Part shown: piece by piece, positions 8,489 to 9,639 of the stretch
Layout: the number at the start of each line of letters is the position of its first letter
How positions within the stretch are numbered: position 1 is the stretch's first letter
Source of the DNA: Flavobacteriaceae bacterium
GTDB taxonomy: Bacteria > Bacteroidota > Bacteroidia > Flavobacteriales > Flavobacteriaceae
Length of the DNA stretch: 9,639 nt
Reading direction: 5' to 3'
NCBI GenBank assembly: GCA_018608735.1
Contig: JABAYZ010000237.1
Location: 6,439 to 16,077, forward strand
Notes under the pieces: model-generated
Told to the model about the DNA's origin: nothing
What the model saw: only the letters and a program-made list of their open reading frames with translations
The model's database searches: none
Program-made: the position numbers and the translations under genes

Positions 8489-8542
8489 GTAAATGTATTT
8501 ATTGTTTTTTCAAGGGTCACATGCAGTTCGCTTTTGATCATT
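8480..8542. repeat. 63-bp direct repeat, copy A (at the barrel gene start)
   Basis: This copy is identical over 63 bases to 8572-8634, with a period of 92 and a 29-base spacer at 8543-8571. On the minus strand it contains an A-rich leader (CTTGAAAAAACAATAAATAC) and the barrel start codon with the first three codons ATGAAACGA. The identity stops exactly after those three codons, so the duplicated block is leader plus translation start. Confidence 0.97.
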
Positions 8543-8580
8543 TTACATGAGTGATAAAATTTCGAACAAGCTCGTTTCAT
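8485..8580 (-). CDS. Possible 31-residue leader ORF created by the repeat, overlapping the barrel start
   Basis: The minus strand reads ATG at 8580 (within repeat copy B), MKRACSKFYHSCKMIKSEL and on for 31 residues, to TGA at 8487-8485. The final bases ATGA overlap the start codon of the barrel gene, a classic arrangement for translational coupling. Copy B gives it the same leader as the real gene. The product has no signal peptide or recognisable domain, and two thirds of it is translated leader sequence, so it may be a by-product of the duplication and not a selected gene. If translated, it would affect initiation at the barrel start. Confidence 0.3.
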   Translation of the reverse strand: MKRACSKFYHSCKMIKSELHVTLEKTINTFT

Positions 8581-8634
8581 GTAAATGTATTTATTGTTTT
8601 TTCAAGGGTCACATGCAGTTCGCTTTTGATCATT
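8572..8634. repeat. 63-bp direct repeat, copy B (upstream duplicate)
   Basis: This is a perfect duplicate of 8480-8542. It carries the same A-rich leader and ATGAAACGA on the minus strand, so it supplies a second apparent translation start 92 bases upstream of the barrel gene. The periodicity spans 155 bases (1.7 units), so the two copies are not a complete simple tandem duplication; the 29-base spacer has no perfect counterpart on either flank. Confidence 0.97.
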
Positions 8635-8674
8635 CTATGAGGTTGATGCTGCGATTAACATGATCAATTGTGTC

Positions 8675-9639
8675 CTAATTTCGTCGTCGTCTTGTCGTAC
8701 TGCTGCTGCTACTGCGTCTAGGACTGCTACTTCTTGTTGTTGTTCGTGTTCTTGTAGGTGCGCTGGAACGTGTCGTGGGTCGAGTTGTCCGAGTCGTAGA
8801 AGACCGTCTTGTTGTGGGTTGTGTTGTTGTTGTTCGTCGTGTTGTTGTTCTAGACGTAGATCTCGTGCTCGTAGTGGGTCGAGTTGTCCGAGTCGTAGAA
8901 GACCGTCTTGTTGTGGGTTGTGTTGTTGTTCGTCGTGTTGTTGTTCTAGACGTAGATCGCGTGTTGGGACGCGAGTCGGATCTTGATCTTGTAGTAGTTC
9001 TTGATGTATTTGGTCGTGACGTGGTTCTACTTCGAGTTGTGGCTCTTGTGTTTGCACGCGAAGCGACTCTGTTTCGAGTTGTAGCTCCTAAAACACTTCG
9101 ACTGCTAAGGCTTGAGTTTCTGTATCGAGATCCTCGACGGCCATTAGCGTAGGACAATGAACGCCCTCTATAATTGTTGTATCTAAAGTTGTTGTAACCG
9201 TAATTAGTATACCCAAAATTATTATAGCCATAGAAGCAAAATGGATTATTCCAACGGTTGTATCCGTAAGGATAATTATTATAACCCCAGTTGTTCCAAC
9301 CCCAATTCCAGCCCAAATTCCAACCCCAATTATTGCCATAAGGATATCCCCACCCATAAGTATAATAAGGGCTATTATCATAAATTAGGACCGTCACATC
9401 GTTGCTATTATTTTCTCCCCATCCAGCATAATTAACTGTGTTTTCAGAGTCATCGTCATAATCCCCTTCATATGAATCAATATCGGTAAAAACAGTGTCG
9501 TCATTTTCAAGCTGAAGAGATTTTTCTTTAAAATAATTTGTATAATAATTCGATGAATTAGAAGCGTCGTCAACAGTAGTGGTGTTTTGTTCAACAGCTG
9601 GGGTATCTGCATAAATTCCGTCTTCATAGACTCCTGCAT
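8675..9639 (-). CDS. Low-complexity envelope protein, 5'-truncated by the window end
   Basis: The open frame runs from the window edge (first complete codon at 9637) to TAG at 8677-8675, giving 320 visible residues and a missing N-terminus. Three compositional blocks follow one another. Residues 1-80 are acidic and Asn/Tyr/Thr-rich (VYEDGIYADTP, NYYTNYFKEKS, YEGDYDDDSENTVNY). Residues about 86-156 are Tyr/Trp/Asn/Gly repeats (GWNLGWNWGWNNWGYNN, FGYTNYGYNNFRYNN). Residues about 157-320 are almost only Arg/Thr/Ser/Pro. The last block contains a 33-residue tandem duplication. This layout resembles flavobacterial exported proteins, often lipoproteins, misleadingly deposited as prolyl-tRNA synthetase or simply hypothetical; no synthetase motif is visible. 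An export signal is expected in the missing start. It precedes the OmpP1/FadL barrel on the same strand, so a shared envelope role is plausible but unproven. A GTG at 9397 and ATGs in another frame could mimic starts, but the frame is continuous to the edge. Confidence 0.8.
   Translation of the reverse strand, partial: AGVYEDGIYADTPAVEQNTTTVDDASNSSNYYTNYFKEKSLQLENDDTVFTDIDSYEGDYDDDSENTVNYAGWGENNSNDVTVLIYDNSPYYTYGWGYPYGNNWGWNLGWNWGWNNWGYNNYPYGYNRWNNPFCFYGYNNFGYTNYGYNNFRYNNYRGRSLSYANGRRGSRYRNSSLSSRSVLGATTRNRVASRANTRATTRSRTTSRPNTSRTTTRSRSDSRPNTRSTSRTTTRRTTTQPTTRRSSTTRTTRPTTSTRSTSRTTTRRTTTTQPTTRRSSTTRTTRPTTRSSAPTRTRTTTRSSSPRRSSSSSTTRRRRN
8775..8958 (-). repeat. Two-copy 99-bp-period tandem repeat in the Arg/Thr/Ser tail
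   Basis: Copy 1 covers 8775-8862 (88 bases) and copy 2 covers 8874-8958 (85 bases). They are identical except for one missing GTT triplet in copy 2. The period is 99 bases, or 33 codons, so the frame is kept. On the protein both units read SRTTTRRTTT(T)QP then TTRRSSTTRTTRPTT, with three or four Thr in the run. Near-perfect identity implies recent duplication, and the triplet indel implies slippage. Confidence 0.95.

Noticed and set aside
8480..8634. Insertion-sequence ends or att sites
   Set aside because: The 63-bp copies are direct repeats, and the 29-base spacer is too short to carry a gene. No transposase or integrase lies nearby.
8775..8958. CRISPR-like or minisatellite array
   Set aside because: There are only two units, they lie inside a coding frame with a period divisible by three, and there are no unique spacers of regular length.
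8660..8986. A 108-codon plus-strand frame extremely rich in Cys, Ser and Arg, resembling a metallothionein or cysteine-rich peptide
   Set aside because: It is the antisense reading of the Arg/Thr/Ser codon repeats. The minus-strand frame is open to the window edge and has a sensible block structure, so the Cys-rich frame is a shadow.
8635..9057. A minus-strand 140-codon Gln/Arg/Leu-rich frame
   Set aside because: It is another frame of the same triplet repeats, with no leader and no recognisable domain.
9394..9639. A minus-strand 81-codon frame beginning MQESMKTEFMQ at the window edge
   Set aside because: The competing frame continues without a stop into the Tyr/Trp/Asn/Gly region and reads an acidic N-terminal block typical of the family. 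The MQESMK frame stops where the real protein goes on, and its Met/Ile/Leu/Thr-rich composition looks like a shifted reading.
8675..9639. Prolyl-tRNA synthetase, a label I recall for similar flavobacterial proteins
   Set aside because: No class II synthetase motifs are visible, and the low-complexity composition is incompatible with a catalytic synthetase fold.

Overview
The window looks like a chromosomal segment from a marine-type member of the Flavobacteriaceae (phylum Bacteroidota). The evidence is a low-GC sequence, A-rich leaders in place of Shine-Dalgarno sites, a giant secreted protein ending in a type IX secretion system (T9SS) type B sorting domain (a domain essentially confined to this phylum), and an OmpP1/FadL-family outer-membrane protein with the N-terminal motif typical of flavobacteria.

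Layout. At the left edge (1-55, minus) lies the start of a gene whose 18 visible residues resemble flavobacterial GTP cyclohydrolase I (FolE). An AT-rich divergent intergenic region (56-294) follows. Next is a plus-strand two-gene unit: a 163-residue exported protein of unknown function (295-786) and, 3 bases later, a 2051-residue exported modular protein (790-6945). The large protein has a signal peptide, a CUB-like domain, a PKD domain, a proprotein-convertase P-domain, thirteen ~94-100 residue repeats with an acidic CDD..DG..FDL signature, a SprB-like module and a CHU_C/type B sorting domain. A long hairpin (6956-6996) sits between this unit and the convergent minus-strand genes and can serve as a terminator for both. 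On the minus strand, reading from the right edge, are a 5'-truncated low-complexity protein (8675-9639; acidic, then Tyr/Trp/Asn/Gly-rich, then Arg/Thr/Ser-rich) and an OmpP1/FadL-family barrel (7010-8488).

Functionally this is a cell-envelope and surface neighbourhood. The plus-strand pair probably makes a surface-exposed or released adhesin-like protein with a small exported companion. The minus-strand pair makes an envelope protein and an outer-membrane barrel.

The most unusual structures are: (i) a perfect 63-bp direct repeat upstream of the barrel gene, which duplicates its leader and start codon and creates a 31-codon ORF whose stop overlaps the barrel start (ATGA); (ii) the thirteen-fold repeat array with DxDxDG-like loops and paired cysteines; and (iii) a 99-bp in-frame tandem duplication in the Arg/Thr/Ser tail of the low-complexity protein. 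I see no mobile element, CRISPR array, defence system, tRNA or rRNA here.
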